Assembly (NCBI RefSeq): GCF_004127445.1 | Contig: NZ_QEXM01000051.1 | Span: 248,001-312,000, forward strand | Direction of reading: 5' to 3' | DNA: 64,000 bases | Source: Streptomyces alfalfae | GTDB lineage: Bacteria > Actinomycetota > Actinomycetes > Streptomycetales > Streptomycetaceae | In this document: positions 43,536-52,088 of the stretch, one piece after another | Layout: the number at the start of each line of letters is the position of its first letter | How positions within the stretch are numbered: position 1 is the first letter of the stretch | Position numbers and translations under genes: made by a program | Notes under the pieces: model-generated | Told to the model about the DNA's origin: nothing | The model's database searches: none | The model's input: only the letters and a program-made list of their open reading frames with translations

Positions 43536-45686
43536 ATGCGGCCCGTATCCAAGATCGAACGCACGGTGGCACCTTTCGAGGTCGTCAGCCCGTACCAGCC
43601 CAGCGGCGACCAGCCGACGGCCATCGCCGACCTCGAGCGGCGCATCCGCGCAGGCGAGAAGGACGTGGTCCTCCTCGGCGCGACCGGCACCGGCAAGTCG
43701 GCCACCACCGCGTGGATGATCGAGAAGCTCCAGCGCCCCACCCTCGTGATGGCGCCGAACAAGACACTGGCCGCCCAGCTGGCGAACGAATTCCGCGAGC
43801 TCCTGCCGAACAACGCCGTCGAGTACTTCGTCTCGTACTACGACTACTACCAGCCCGAGGCGTACGTCCCCCAGTCGGACACCTACATCGAGAAGGACTC
43901 CTCGATCAACGAGGAGGTCGAGCGGCTGCGCCACTCCGCGACGAACTCCCTGCTGACCCGCCGTGACGTGGTCGTCGTCGCCTCCGTCTCCTGCATCTAC
44001 GGCCTCGGCACCCCGCAGGAGTACGTGGACCGCATGGTGCCGCTGAAGGTCGGCGACGAGATCGACCGCGACCAGCTCCTGCGCCGCTTCGTCGACATCC
44101 AGTACACGCGCAACGACCTGGCCTTCACCCGCGGCACCTTCCGCGTCCGCGGCGACACCATCGAGATCTTCCCGGTCTACGAGGAGCTCGCCGTCCGCAT
44201 CGAGATGTTCGGCGACGAGATCGAGGCGCTCTCCACCCTGCACCCGCTCACCGGCGAGGTCATCAGCGACGACGACCACCTCTACGTCTTCCCCGCCTCG
44301 CACTACGTGGCGGGCCCCGAGCGCCTGGAGAAGGCCGTCACCGGCATCGAGAAGGAGCTCACCGAGCGCCTCGCCGAGCTGGAGAAGCAGGGCAAGATGC
44401 TGGAGGCCCAGCGCCTGCGCATGCGCACCACGTACGACCTGGAGATGCTCCGCCAGATCGGCTCGTGCTCCGGCGTCGAGAACTACTCGATGCACTTCGA
44501 CGACCGCGCGCCCGGCACGGCTCCGAACACGCTCCTTGACTACTTCCCCGAGGACTTCCTCCTCGTCCTGGACGAGTCGCACGTCACGGTCCCGCAGATC
44601 GGCGCGATGTACGAGGGCGACGCCTCCCGCAAGCGCACCCTCGTGGACCACGGCTTCCGGCTGCCCTCCGCCCTGGACAACCGCCCCCTGAAGTGGGAGG
44701 AGTTCCTCGGCCGCATCGGCCAGACCGTCTACCTCTCGGCGACCCCGGGCAAGTACGAGCTCTCGCGCGGCGACGGCTATGTCGAGCAGATCATCCGCCC
44801 CACCGGCCTCGTCGACCCCGAGGTCGTCGTCAAGCCCACCGAGGGTCAGATCGACGACCTCGTGCACGAGATCCGCACGCGCACCGAGAAGGACGAGCGC
44901 GTCCTGGTCACCACGCTGACCAAGAAGATGGCCGAGGACCTCACGGACTACTTCCTGGAGCTCGGCATCCAGGTCCGCTATCTGCACAGCGACGTCGACA
45001 CGCTGCGCCGCGTGGAGCTCCTGCGCGAGCTGCGGGCCGGTGAGTACGACGTCCTGGTCGGCATCAACCTCCTGCGCGAGGGCCTCGACCTGCCCGAGGT
45101 GTCGCTGGTGGCGATCCTCGACGCCGACAAGGAGGGCTTCCTGCGCTCGGGGACCTCCCTGATCCAGACCATCGGCCGCGCGGCGCGCAACGTCTCGGGC
45201 CAGGTCCACATGTACGCCGACAAGATCACCCCGGCGATGGAGAAGGCCATCGACGAGACCAACCGCCGCCGGGAGAAGCAGATCGCGTACAACAAGGAGA
45301 AGGGCATCGACCCGCAGCCCCTCCGCAAGAAGATCAACGACATCGTGTCGCAGATCGCGCGCGAGGAGGTCGACACCGAGCAGTTGCTCGGCTCGGAGTA
45401 CCGCAAGCCGAAGGCGGGCAAGGGCGCCAAGGCCCCGGTGCCCGCGCTCGGCGGCGACGCGGCGGCGGGCAAGGCCGCCGCACCCGGCAAGGGCAAGGCC
45501 AAGAAGGGCCAGACCGTCCCGACCGACCGCCCCGCGGCCGAGCTGGCGGAGCAGATCGAGGAGATGACCGCCCGTATGCGCGCGGCCGCCGCCGACCTGC
45601 AGTTCGAGATCGCCGCACGGCTGCGTGACGAGGTGTCGGAGATGAAGAAGGAGCTGCGGCAGATGAGGGAGGCCGGCCAGGCGTGA
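43536..45686 (+). CDS. uvrB: Excinuclease ABC subunit B
   Basis: The 716-aa helicase-like subunit has Walker A GATGTGKS at 48-55, the beta-hairpin YYDYYQPEAYVPQSD near 98-112 that clamps DNA, DEXX-type LVLDESHVT, motif VI QTIGRAARN and the C-terminal UVR motif (MTARMRAAAADLQFEIAARL) that contacts UvrC. A Lys/Ala/Gly linker (about 625-665) precedes the UVR motif. It verifies damage in nucleotide excision repair. ATG 43536 fits the promoter geometry, so the MRPVSKIERT start is preferred to an upstream GTG. Confidence 0.97.
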   Translation: MRPVSKIERTVAPFEVVSPYQPSGDQPTAIADLERRIRAGEKDVVLLGATGTGKSATTAWMIEKLQRPTLVMAPNKTLAAQLANEFRELLPNNAVEYFVSYYDYYQPEAYVPQSDTYIEKDSSINEEVERLRHSATNSLLTRRDVVVVASVSCIYGLGTPQEYVDRMVPLKVGDEIDRDQLLRRFVDIQYTRNDLAFTRGTFRVRGDTIEIFPVYEELAVRIEMFGDEIEALSTLHPLTGEVISDDDHLYVFPASHYVAGPERLEKAVTGIEKELTERLAELEKQGKMLEAQRLRMRTTYDLEMLRQIGSCSGVENYSMHFDDRAPGTAPNTLLDYFPEDFLLVLDESHVTVPQIGAMYEGDASRKRTLVDHGFRLPSALDNRPLKWEEFLGRIGQTVYLSATPGKYELSRGDGYVEQIIRPTGLVDPEVVVKPTEGQIDDLVHEIRTRTEKDERVLVTTLTKKMAEDLTDYFLELGIQVRYLHSDVDTLRRVELLRELRAGEYDVLVGINLLREGLDLPEVSLVAILDADKEGFLRSGTSLIQTIGRAARNVSGQVHMYADKITPAMEKAIDETNRRREKQIAYNKEKGIDPQPLRKKINDIVSQIAREEVDTEQLLGSEYRKPKAGKGAKAPVPALGGDAAAGKAAAPGKGKAKKGQTVPTDRPAAELAEQIEEMTARMRAAAADLQFEIAARLRDEVSEMKKELRQMREAGQA

Positions 45687-45800
45687 GGGCCCCCTCGGGG
45701 AAGCCGGGGGAGGCGTTTCCGGCGTACTGGCCGGTCTGTTGCAAGACCGCCACAAAGTACGGTCCGTGCTGCTGCTCCGCAGGTGGCGCTGCATAAGGTG

Positions 45801-45829
45801 CTGGGCAACCGCAGAAGGCGGTTGCCCAG
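45801..45829 (+). promoter_or_regulatory. Perfect 12-bp hairpin in the leader of the first TerD gene
   Basis: CTGGGCAACCGC (45801-45812) pairs perfectly with GCGGTTGCCCAG (45818-45829) around AGAAG. It ends 8-9 nt before the GAGAGGGGA ribosome site of the TerD gene. It may be a regulatory leader element or a terminator for uvrB read-through. Confidence 0.5.
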
Positions 45830-45851
45830 GCAGTTCGAGAGGGGACAGCGC

Positions 45852-46430
45852 GTGACGGTCAACATGACCAAGGGTCAGGCCATCAGCCTGCAGAAGGACG
45901 ACGGGGGCGCCCTGACCGCGGTGCGCATGGGACTCGGGTGGCAGGCGGCTCCGCGCCGGGGCCTGTTCGGCTCCCGGACGCGCGAGGTCGACCTGGACGC
46001 CTCGGCGGTGCTCTTCGCCGACAAGCAGCCGGTGGACGTCGTCTTCTTCCGCCACCTGGTCAGCGACGACGGCTCGGTGCGGCACACCGGTGACAACCTC
46101 GTCGGCGGGGTGGGCCAGGGCGGCGACGACGAGGCGATCCTCGTCGACCTCCAGCGGGTCCCCGTCCACATCGACCAGATCGTCTTCACGGTGAACTCCT
46201 TCACCGGCCAGACCTTCCAGGAGGTGCAGAACGCGTTCTGCCGCCTGGTCGACGAGACCAACGGCCAGGAGCTCGCGCGCTACACCCTCGACGGCGGCGG
46301 CCAGTACACCGCCCAGATCATGGCGAAGGTCCACCGGGCGGGCGCGGGCTGGCAGATGACGGCCATCGGCAATCCGGCCAACGGCCGCACCTTCCAGGAC
46401 CTGATGCCGTCGATCCTGCCGCATCTGTAA
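45852..46430 (+). CDS. TerD family protein
   Basis: The 192-aa protein begins MTVNMTKGQAISLQKDDGGA and keeps the TerD Ca2+-binding pattern: GLGWQAAP, REVDLDASAVLFA, VVFFRHLVSDDGSVRHTGDN, GDDEAILVDLQRVP and the Asn-Ser-Phe-Thr-Gly block (TVNSFTGQTFQEVQN). TerD proteins take part in tellurite/chemical-stress responses and, in Streptomyces, in development. It lies 165 bp after uvrB and 143 bp before a second TerD-type gene. Confidence 0.9.
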   Translation: MTVNMTKGQAISLQKDDGGALTAVRMGLGWQAAPRRGLFGSRTREVDLDASAVLFADKQPVDVVFFRHLVSDDGSVRHTGDNLVGGVGQGGDDEAILVDLQRVPVHIDQIVFTVNSFTGQTFQEVQNAFCRLVDETNGQELARYTLDGGGQYTAQIMAKVHRAGAGWQMTAIGNPANGRTFQDLMPSILPHL

Positions 46431-46433
46431 GTA

Positions 46434-46476
46434 CGTCAGCAGTCAGCAGTCAGCAGTCAGCACGTCAGCACGCAGC
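46434..46476. repeat. AGTCAGC heptanucleotide repeats
   Basis: CGTCAGC, then AGTCAGC three times, then ACGTCAGC and ACGCAGC run without interruption just after the TerD stop. Three units are identical. Confidence 0.7.
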
Positions 46477-46573
46477 GCGGCGGTGCGGCAGCGCGTCCGC
46501 ACGCCAGCGCGTCCGTACGCATGAGTCACGAGGCTCGACGGGGCCTTTGGGCCCTTCTGGGGGGAACGAAGCG

Positions 46574-48505
46574 ATGGCGGCCGAGCTGGTGCGGGGGCAG
46601 AACCACCCGCTTCCCTGGACCCGTCTGGAGATCCGCGTCTCGGCGGGCGAGCCGGTCGTGGCGGGGGCCACGCTCGGCGACGACCGGGGCAAGGTCCGTG
46701 GGGTGGAGTGGGTGGCCCATCCGGGCTCGCCCGCCCTGCCGGGCCTCGAGGTCTCCCAGCAGGCGGCGGCCGAGCACCGCCTCGCCGTGGATCTCGGCGC
46801 CCTGCCGGACACCGTCCACCGGGTCAGTGTGCTGCTCGCGCTGCCCGTGGGCGTCGGGGGCCCCGTCAGCTTCCGCGCCCTCCCCGCACCCTTCGTCTCG
46901 GTCACCGGGCTCGACGGCGCGGAGGTCGCCGGCTACACCATCACCGACCTGGACACCGAGTCCGCCGTCGTCGCCCTGGAGCTCTACCGCCGCCAGGACG
47001 CCTGGAAGGTCAGAGCCGTCGGCCAGGGGTACGCGGGCGGACTCGCCGACCTGCTCACCGACCAGGGCCTGCCCGAGGCCCGCGAGCTGGCGGGCGCCAT
47101 CGAGGACGCGGTGGCCAGGGGCCTCGCCCGTTCCGTGGCCACGCCACCGCCGCGCCCGGCCGACGGCACCCGGGTGCGCACGGCTCCGCACGGCCGGTCC
47201 GAGCGGTCCGCTCCGGCCGGACCGGCGGACGCCGCCCGCGACGCGGGCCCCCAGGAGCAGCCCGCCCCCGCCCCACGGCAGCCCGGCGGCCCCGTCGACT
47301 ACACCCACCCCGGACGCCGCGCCTCCGCGCCCCCGCCGCCGCCACCCGTGGCGCCCGCGGCCCACCCCGGCCAGGCCCCGCGGCCCGTCGCGGGGGACGC
47401 CACCGGATGGTCGATGGAGGAGCGGCTCTACAACCAGGTGTGGGGCATGTTCGAAGACCTGGCCCGCACCACGGCGGCGTACCGCAGCGCCGTCGACTTC
47501 GCCGACTCCCGCATGGAGCAGGAGCTCGACAAGGTCCTCTCCGACCCGCGCAGCCGCATCGGCGGCCCCGGTGACGCCGCCCGCGACACCGCGCGGGCCA
47601 AGCACGCCGACCTGACCGGACAGGCCAGGGCCGCCCTCGACCGCGACCTCGCCCAGCTGGCCGCCGAGGCCGATGTCGTCGAGCCCGCCCTGCCCCCGGC
47701 GTTCGCGGCCTGGAGCAGCCCCGTCTGGCAGGCCTACCGCGCGCCCATGGAGATCCCGATGGCGCTCCGCCTCGGTGACCTCCACCTCCCCGAGCGCATC
47801 GACCTGCGCATCCCGATGCTGGTCAGGCTGCCGCTGGAGCGCGGTCTGTGGATCGACAGCGGCAAGGCCCTGACCAACACCTTCACCGACGCGGCCGAGC
47901 TGCGCAGGCTTGCCGTGGACACCGCGGTGGCGCACACCGCGCGGTTGCTCGCGGCCTATCCGGCGGGCGAGTTCTCGGTGCACGTGATCGACGCGGCGGG
48001 CTCGGCGGCCGCCGCGTTCGCCCCGCTGGTGTCGGCGGGCGTGCCGGCCCGGCCACCGGCCTCCGGGGCCGCCGGGGTCTCCGAGGTGCTTGCCCGGCTC
48101 ACCCGGCGCGTGGACCTGGTCCAGATGGCGGTGCGCGGCGGAGCGGCCGACGCGCTGCCCCCGGACCTCGACGTCGCCGAGCAGCTCCTGATCGTCAACG
48201 ACTTCCCGCACGGCTTCGACGACCGCGCGGTGACCCGGCTGCGCTATCTCGCCGACGAGGGCCCGGCCGTCGGCGTGCACCTCATGATGGTCGCCGACCG
48301 CGAGGACGCCGCCGAGTACGGCCCGCTGCTCGACCCACTGTGGCGGGCGCTGCTGCGCCTCACCCCGGTCCCGGACGACCACCTCGCCGACCCGTGGGTC
48401 GGTCACACCTGGACATACGATCCGCCGGTCTTCCCGCAGGGCAGTGACGTGCTGCGGCAGGTCCTCGACCGGGTCGCGGCGGCCCGGCGCAACGGCGGCC
48501 GCTGA
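46574..48505 (+). CDS. TerD-domain protein fused to a degenerate FtsK-like domain
   Basis: The 643-aa protein has an N-terminal TerD-like domain (about 1-170: MAAELVRGQNHPLPWTRLE, VAGATLGDDRGKVRG, FVSVTGLDGAEVAGYTITDL, YRRQDAWKVRAVGQGYAGGL). A Pro/Ala-rich linker (about 185-280) and a helical segment (WSMEERLYNQVWGMFEDLAR) follow. The C-terminal FtsK-like fold runs through IPMLVRLPLERGLWID, SVHVIDAAGS, LLIVNDFPHGFDD and VHLMMVADRED. No Walker A is visible, so it is probably not an ATPase. A start at ATG 46574 follows GGGGGGAA. It is probably a stress-complex scaffold with the preceding TerD. Confidence 0.8.
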   Translation: MAAELVRGQNHPLPWTRLEIRVSAGEPVVAGATLGDDRGKVRGVEWVAHPGSPALPGLEVSQQAAAEHRLAVDLGALPDTVHRVSVLLALPVGVGGPVSFRALPAPFVSVTGLDGAEVAGYTITDLDTESAVVALELYRRQDAWKVRAVGQGYAGGLADLLTDQGLPEARELAGAIEDAVARGLARSVATPPPRPADGTRVRTAPHGRSERSAPAGPADAARDAGPQEQPAPAPRQPGGPVDYTHPGRRASAPPPPPPVAPAAHPGQAPRPVAGDATGWSMEERLYNQVWGMFEDLARTTAAYRSAVDFADSRMEQELDKVLSDPRSRIGGPGDAARDTARAKHADLTGQARAALDRDLAQLAAEADVVEPALPPAFAAWSSPVWQAYRAPMEIPMALRLGDLHLPERIDLRIPMLVRLPLERGLWIDSGKALTNTFTDAAELRRLAVDTAVAHTARLLAAYPAGEFSVHVIDAAGSAAAAFAPLVSAGVPARPPASGAAGVSEVLARLTRRVDLVQMAVRGGAADALPPDLDVAEQLLIVNDFPHGFDDRAVTRLRYLADEGPAVGVHLMMVADREDAAEYGPLLDPLWRALLRLTPVPDDHLADPWVGHTWTYDPPVFPQGSDVLRQVLDRVAAARRNGGR

Positions 48506-48631
48506 GCCCGTGACCGGCGGCGGCTCCGTCACTCGTGGCGTTAAAGCGACTTTGGCTACCTCCTGAGCAGGCTTTTTGGTTTTCGTTTGCCATCGCCTTT
48601 ACCAAACCTTGGTTTTTCCCGTACTCTGGAG

Positions 48632-48783
48632 GCCGCGGAGGGGAGTACTCCCGGCTGCGACGTACCCGTCAATACGGACCGCCATCGGTCCCGGGGCGTC
48701 GGCCCGACCCACGGCACGGACCGTGCGGGTGGAGGAGACCTCCGGCAGCGACGACGCTGATCAGTAGCCGTACGACGCCGGAG
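48632..48783 (+). promoter_or_regulatory. yybP-ykoY manganese riboswitch upstream of terC
   Basis: The leader holds the hallmarks of this class: GGGGAGTA (48640-48647), CCGTCAATACGG (48666-48677), a GACCGCCATCGGTC stem (48677-48690), and GGAGG-AGA-CCTCC (48731-48743). It runs up to the terC start with an ACGACGCCGGAGG ending. A plausible promoter -10 (TACTCT, 48622-48627) and AT-rich tracts precede it. The class binds Mn2+ and is commonly found before TerC-type genes. Confidence 0.8.
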
Positions 48784-48788
48784 GCGCA

Positions 48789-49796
48789 GTGGACGTTTCA
48801 ATGAACCTGTGGGTGCTGACCATTCTTGGTCTGTGTGCCCTGATCGCGGTCGACTTCTTCATCGGGCGCAAGCCCCATGACGTGTCGATCAAGGAAGCCG
48901 GAGCCTGGACGATCGTCTGGATCGTCCTCGCGGCGCTCTTCGGCCTCGGCCTGCTGGTAGCGGGCGAGAGCCAGGCGTCCGGCGAGTTCTTCGCGGGCTT
49001 CATCACCGAGAAGTCCCTGTCCGTGGACAACCTCTTCGTCTTCATCCTGATCATGGCGAAGTTCTCGGTGCCTACCCACCTCCAGCAGCGGGTGCTGCTG
49101 TTCGGTGTGCTGATAGCCCTGGTGCTGCGCGCGATATTCATCGCCGCCGGCGCCGCGGTGATCGCCAACTTCTCCTGGGTCTTCTACATCTTCGGCGCGT
49201 TCCTGATCTACACCGCCTGGAAGCTCATCCAGGAGGCCCGTGCCGACGAGGAGGAAGAGGACTGGGAGGAGAACCGCCTCCTGAAGTCGGTCGAGAAGAA
49301 GTTCGGCGTCTCGGACCGGTACGAGGGCACGAAGCTGTTCATCAAGAAGAACGGCAAGAAGATCATGACGCCCCTCATGGTCGTCATGCTCGCCATCGGC
49401 ACCACCGACGTGCTCTTCGCGATGGACTCCATCCCCGCGATCTTCGGCCTCACCCAGGACCCGTACATCGTCTTCACGGCCAACGCCTTCGCCCTCATGG
49501 GTCTGCGGCAGCTCTACTTCCTCATCGGCGGACTGCTCAAGAAGCTGGTCCACCTGAGCTACGGCCTCTCGGTGATCCTCGGCTTCATCGGCGTGAAGCT
49601 CGTGCTGCACGCCCTGCACGAGTCCGGGGTGCACGTCCCCGAGATCTCCATCCCGCTCTCGCTCTCGGTGATCTGCGGTGTCCTGGTGATCACCACGATC
49701 ACCAGCCTCATCGCCTCCAAGAAGCAGGCGGCGAACGCCGCCGAGGAGCAGGCGGCGGAGGAGCAGGCCGAGTCCACGACCGCCGGCAGCAAGTAG
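48789..49796 (+). CDS. TerC family membrane protein (Mn2+ export/metalation)
   Basis: The 335-aa protein has about nine membrane helices with the TerC acidic signatures: FFAGFITEKSLSVDNLFVFI, TTDVLFAMDSIPAIFGLTQD and LMGLRQLYFLIGGLL. A charged cytoplasmic loop (ADEEEEDWEENRLLKSVEKK) sits between the halves, and the C-terminus is an Ala/Glu-rich tail. TerC relatives move Mn2+ or metalate exported proteins. The Mn2+ riboswitch upstream supports manganese control. GTG 48789 lies 7 nt after GGAGG. Confidence 0.9.
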   Translation: MDVSMNLWVLTILGLCALIAVDFFIGRKPHDVSIKEAGAWTIVWIVLAALFGLGLLVAGESQASGEFFAGFITEKSLSVDNLFVFILIMAKFSVPTHLQQRVLLFGVLIALVLRAIFIAAGAAVIANFSWVFYIFGAFLIYTAWKLIQEARADEEEEDWEENRLLKSVEKKFGVSDRYEGTKLFIKKNGKKIMTPLMVVMLAIGTTDVLFAMDSIPAIFGLTQDPYIVFTANAFALMGLRQLYFLIGGLLKKLVHLSYGLSVILGFIGVKLVLHALHESGVHVPEISIPLSLSVICGVLVITTITSLIASKKQAANAAEEQAAEEQAESTTAGSK

Positions 49797-49818
49797 CGGC
49801 ACCAAGTAGCGGCACCCA

Positions 49819-49864
49819 AGCGCCCGGGGCAGCATCGAGTCATGGTCACTCGGCTCCGGGCGCT
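49819..49864 (+). promoter_or_regulatory. Hairpin placing the antiporter start codon in its loop
   Basis: AGCGCCCGG (49819-49827) pairs with CCGGGCGCT (49856-49864) and, inside it, CGAGT (49836-49840) pairs with ACTCG (49848-49852). This leaves ATG 49842 in a 7-nt apical loop. No clear ribosome site is present in front of the ATG. Confidence 0.45.
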
Positions 49865-50942
49865 CGGCGCGCAGTGGACGACCGTCGTCCCGCTCCTCGC
49901 GGTCGTGCTCCTCGTCCTCACCTGGGGCCGCGACCTGCCCGGCGTCGTCGTCGCCGTGGTGACGCTGGTCCTCGCGGGAGCGGTGCTCTCCGCCGTCCAC
50001 CACGCCGAGGTGATCGCCCACCGCGTCGGTGAGCCCTTCGGCTCACTGGTCCTCGCCATCGCGGTGACCATCATCGAGGTGGCGCTGATCGTCACCCTCA
50101 TGGCCGACGGCGGCGACAAGAGCTCCACCCTGGCCCGCGACACCGTCTTCGCCGCAGTGATGATCACCTGCAACGGCATCGTCGGGCTCTGCCTCCTGGT
50201 CGGCGCGCTCCGCCACCGCGTCGCCGTCTTCAACCCCGAGGGGACCGGCGCGGCCCTCGCGACCGTCGCCACCCTGGCCACGCTCTGCCTGGTCCTGCCC
50301 GCGTTCACCACCACCAAGCAGGGCCCGGAGTTCTCGACCAGCCAGCTCACCTTCGCCGCGATCGCCGCGCTCGTCCTGTACGGGCTGTTCGTCTCGACCC
50401 AGACCGTGCGGCACCGCGACTACTTCCTGCCGCTCACCAAGCGGGGCGAGGTCATCGACTCCGACAGCCACGCCGAGGGCCCGTCCTCCCGGGCGGCCCT
50501 CACGAGCCTCGGGCTGCTCGGCCTGGCGCTGATCGGCGTGGTGGGCCTCGCCAAGGGCGTCTCGCCGACGATCGAGTCCGGGGTGGAGAGCGCCGGCATG
50601 CCGCATGCCGTCGTCGGCGTGATCATCGCCCTGCTCGTCCTGCTCCCCGAGACGATCGCGGCCGTGCGCGCCACCCGCAGGGACCGCGTGCAGACCAGCC
50701 TGAACCTCGCCCTCGGCTCGGCGATGGCCAGCATCGGGCTGACCATCCCCGCCGTCGCGGTCGCCTCCGTATGGCTCTCGGGGCCGCTGGTGCTCGGCCT
50801 GAGCGCGACCCACATGATCCTGCTCGTCCTCACCGTGATCGTCGGCACGCTCACCGTCGTGCCGGGGCGGGCCACGCCGCTGCAGGGCGGCGTCCATCTG
50901 GTGCTGTTCGCCGCGTACCTGGAGCTGGCGATCACCCCGTAG
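49842..50942 (+). CDS. Ca2+/H+ antiporter, ChaA-like
   Basis: The 366-aa membrane protein has about eleven helices and the two CaCA-type alpha repeats: VGEPFGSLVLAIAVTIIEVALI with NGIVGLCLLVGALRHR, and LLPETIAAVRATRRDRVQTSLNLALGSAMASIGLTIP. This is the ChaA calcium/cation:proton antiporter family. It follows terC by 45 bp, suggesting a shared divalent-metal role. The start codon lies in a predicted hairpin loop. Confidence 0.85.
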   Translation: MVTRLRALGAQWTTVVPLLAVVLLVLTWGRDLPGVVVAVVTLVLAGAVLSAVHHAEVIAHRVGEPFGSLVLAIAVTIIEVALIVTLMADGGDKSSTLARDTVFAAVMITCNGIVGLCLLVGALRHRVAVFNPEGTGAALATVATLATLCLVLPAFTTTKQGPEFSTSQLTFAAIAALVLYGLFVSTQTVRHRDYFLPLTKRGEVIDSDSHAEGPSSRAALTSLGLLGLALIGVVGLAKGVSPTIESGVESAGMPHAVVGVIIALLVLLPETIAAVRATRRDRVQTSLNLALGSAMASIGLTIPAVAVASVWLSGPLVLGLSATHMILLVLTVIVGTLTVVPGRATPLQGGVHLVLFAAYLELAITP

Positions 50943-50953
50943 GGGCGTGCGCG

Positions 50954-52012
50954 TCAGTAGGTGACCGTGACGCGCCGCGCGGGACCGTCGACCCGTACCG
51001 TGCCCCCGTAAGGGATCACCACCTGCGGGTCGGTGTGCCCGAGGTCCACGTCGAAGACCGCCATGGTCTCCGGCGCGTACGTCTCCAGCGCCCGCAGTAC
51101 CGCCTCGCGCTGCTCACGCGCGTGTGCCGCCTTCGCCTCCGCGTCCAGCGGGCGGGCGAAGGACCAGGTCTTGGGGCGCCCCATGAGCAGCGCGGGGAAG
51201 CGGCGCAGCAGCCCGCGCTCGCCCATGGTGCGCAGAATGCGGAACACGTGTTCGGCGCTCATGAGTTCCTCGCTGGTCTCCAGGAACAGCACGCAGCCGT
51301 CGTACGCCGACGGATCCGGGGCGATCTCCCGGTCCGCCATCAGGTGCCAGGACAGGATCTCCAGCTCACCGCCCCAGGAGCGGCCCTCGACGACGCGCTC
51401 GGGACGGTGCCAGTGCCAGCCGCCGGCCGGTTCGGTGGGCGGCTCCCCGGCGAAGGACTCCGGGTCGTCCCAGGGCAGGTCGATGTCGCGGAAACGGTCG
51501 GCGGGGCGCAGCTCGTAGGGCCCGGAGGTGAAGAGCGCGGCGCGCAGGGAGTCGGCGGTCAGGGGCGCCATCGCGCCGGGGCGGCCGAGCTCGCACATGA
51601 CGGACGAGCCGTGGTACCCGACCACGCCGCACTGCCAGAGGAAGGCGAGCAGGCTGGTGTTGTCGCTGTACCCGAAGAACGGCTTCGGATGGGCGCGGAT
51701 CAACTCCCGGTCCAGGTACGGCAGCACGGTGATCTGGTCATCGCCTCCGATGCTCGCGATGACGGCCTTGACGGTCGGATCGGCGAACGCCGCGTGGATG
51801 TCGTCGGCCCGCTCCCGGGGCGTCGAGCCCATCTTCCGCGTCGCGGGGTACTCGACGGGGTCGAGGCCGAATTCCTCCTTGAGGCGTCGCAGGCCCAGCT
51901 CGTGGGGGAGCGGGAAGAGGCCGGGGAGACCGCTGGAGGGAGAGATCACGGCGACGCGATCGCCCGGGGAGGGCTTGGGCGGGTACACGGGTTCGACGGA
52001 TTCGGAGATCAT
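50954..52012 (-). CDS. S66 family peptidase (LD-carboxypeptidase/MccF-like)
   Basis: The 352-aa protein shows the S66 fold: KPSPGDRVAVISPSSG, SIGGDDQITVLPYLD, FFGYSDNTSLLAFLWQCG with nucleophile Ser116, GGELEILSW carrying the Glu, and DLGHTDPQVVIPYGG with the catalytic His. Such enzymes either cleave L,D-peptide bonds of muropeptides or detoxify microcin C-like acyl-sulfamoyl adenylates (MccF). The second is possible because no signal peptide is present. Confidence 0.82.
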   Translation of the reverse strand: MISESVEPVYPPKPSPGDRVAVISPSSGLPGLFPLPHELGLRRLKEEFGLDPVEYPATRKMGSTPRERADDIHAAFADPTVKAVIASIGGDDQITVLPYLDRELIRAHPKPFFGYSDNTSLLAFLWQCGVVGYHGSSVMCELGRPGAMAPLTADSLRAALFTSGPYELRPADRFRDIDLPWDDPESFAGEPPTEPAGGWHWHRPERVVEGRSWGGELEILSWHLMADREIAPDPSAYDGCVLFLETSEELMSAEHVFRILRTMGERGLLRRFPALLMGRPKTWSFARPLDAEAKAAHAREQREAVLRALETYAPETMAVFDVDLGHTDPQVVIPYGGTVRVDGPARRVTVTY

Positions 52013-52088
52013 GGCGAGCAGCGTAGGGCTCCACCGGTGTCAGGAACACCCGGGTTCCGGTGCGCGGGAGGCGTGATAGACCTCCTGC

